Below, in pieces: positions 5,601 to 5,994 of a stretch of 5,994 bases of DNA. Source of the stretch: Caulobacteraceae bacterium (GTDB lineage: Bacteria; Pseudomonadota; Alphaproteobacteria; Caulobacterales; Caulobacteraceae). The stretch is from NCBI GenBank assembly GCA_013815405.1, contig JACDGF010000148.1, forward strand, positions 1 to 5,994, given 5' to 3'. Under the pieces are notes generated by a model that saw only the letters and a program-made list of their open reading frames with translations, was not told where the DNA came from and made no database searches. The first letter of the stretch is position 1; the number at the start of each line of letters is the position of its first letter. Made by a program: the position numbers and the translations under genes.

Positions 5601-5994
5601 CTAAGATGTATTATCGGAAATTACAGGGATGGTCAGGGCGCCTTCGGCGATCCGCTTGAGGGTCTCGAGGAAAAGGACAGGTTCGGCGGCCATCACCCTG
5701 CGCTCGAGGGACTCGGCGGTTTCATTCGGGCTCACCGGCAGTTCGGCGCGCGCGATGACCAGCCCGTGATCGTAAAGGTCGTCGACCAGGTGCACGCTTG
5801 CGCCGGTGCGCGCGTCGCCCCCGGCCAAGACGGCGTCGTGGACGCGACGGCCGTACATCCCCGGGCCTCCGTGCCTGGGGAGCAGAGACGGATGAATGTT
5901 GAGGATGCGACCGGGAAAGGCGCGCAAGGTTCTGGGGCCTAGCTTGCGCAGGTAGCCCGACAGCACCACCCATTCCACGCCGCCGCCAACCAGG
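5601..5994 (-). CDS. purN: Phosphoribosylglycinamide formyltransferase-like protein (PurN type), N-terminus off the window
   Basis: This is the C-terminal 130 or so residues of a formyltransferase-fold protein, best matched to PurN (GAR transformylase), which transfers a formyl group from 10-formyl-tetrahydrofolate to GAR in purine synthesis. The frame is open to the right edge, reading LVGGGVEWVVLSGYLRKLGP; about the first third is outside. Visible motifs are VVLSGYLRKLGPRTL, PGRILNIHPSLLP with the catalytic Asn (codon 5898-5900) and His (5892-5894), GGPGMYGRRVHDAVLAGG, and VDDLYDHGLVIARAELPV with the catalytic-type Asp (5769-5771). It ends LKRIAEGALTIPVISDNTS. The GGPGMYG loop is the variant seen in some PurN lineages instead of GLHTHQR. 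DHGLVI replaces the usual DxGPVI. A related sugar- or amino-acid formyltransferase is the alternative, since the GAR-binding N-terminal P-loop is not visible. Confidence 0.8.
   Translation of the reverse strand, partial: LVGGGVEWVVLSGYLRKLGPRTLRAFPGRILNIHPSLLPRHGGPGMYGRRVHDAVLAGGDARTGASVHLVDDLYDHGLVIARAELPVSPNETAESLERRVMAAEPVLFLETLKRIAEGALTIPVISDNTS

Overview
This is high-GC DNA with tightly packed genes on both strands. The gene content points to an alphaproteobacterium, most likely Caulobacterales-like (Caulobacter/Phenylobacterium). The main evidence is an ATP12-family F1-ATPase assembly chaperone, a family of alphaproteobacteria and mitochondria. A linked DUF1800/DUF1501 pair and a MarR-GST pair of a style I associate with Caulobacterales fit the same picture. 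The genus is an inference from memory of family sequences, not from a search.

Layout. Positions 1-2366 (minus strand) hold a DUF1800 gene followed by a DUF1501 gene, translationally coupled by an ATGA overlap. The DUF1501 protein has a Tat-type signal and loses its C-terminal part at the left edge, where a run of 14 A replaces the expected sequence. A short divergent spacer separates them from the ATP12-family gene on the plus strand (about 2469-3194), which ends tail-to-tail with a glutathione S-transferase gene, sharing the four bases TTAG. The GST gene (3191-3844) is the second gene of a minus-strand operon headed by a MarR-family regulator (3857-4345). In front of marR is a compact promoter: TTGACT, a 17-base spacer with the perfect palindrome TTGATATCAA at its -10 end, and CATAAA. 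The predicted transcript start falls on or next to the ATG, so the message may be leaderless and autorepressed.

Positions 4466-5505 (plus strand) hold a badly decayed secreted alpha/beta-hydrolase of the proline-iminopeptidase (S33) type. Its parts can be followed through three reading frames, with three frameshifts, a nonsense codon and two codon-scale deletions, one of which removes the oxyanion-hole HGGPG region. The right edge (5601-5994, minus) holds the C-terminal two thirds of a PurN-type formyltransferase that runs off the window.

How the genes relate. The MarR and GST genes form a plausible stress or xenobiotic-responsive unit. DUF1800 and DUF1501 form a conserved partner pair of unknown function. 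ATP12 serves ATP synthase assembly and PurN purine synthesis; neither has an obvious link to its neighbours. I see no CRISPR array, tRNA, rRNA, insertion sequence or phage gene, and no convincing new multi-gene system. The most notable items are the decayed hydrolase, the abnormal 3' end of the DUF1501 gene and the architecture of the marR promoter.
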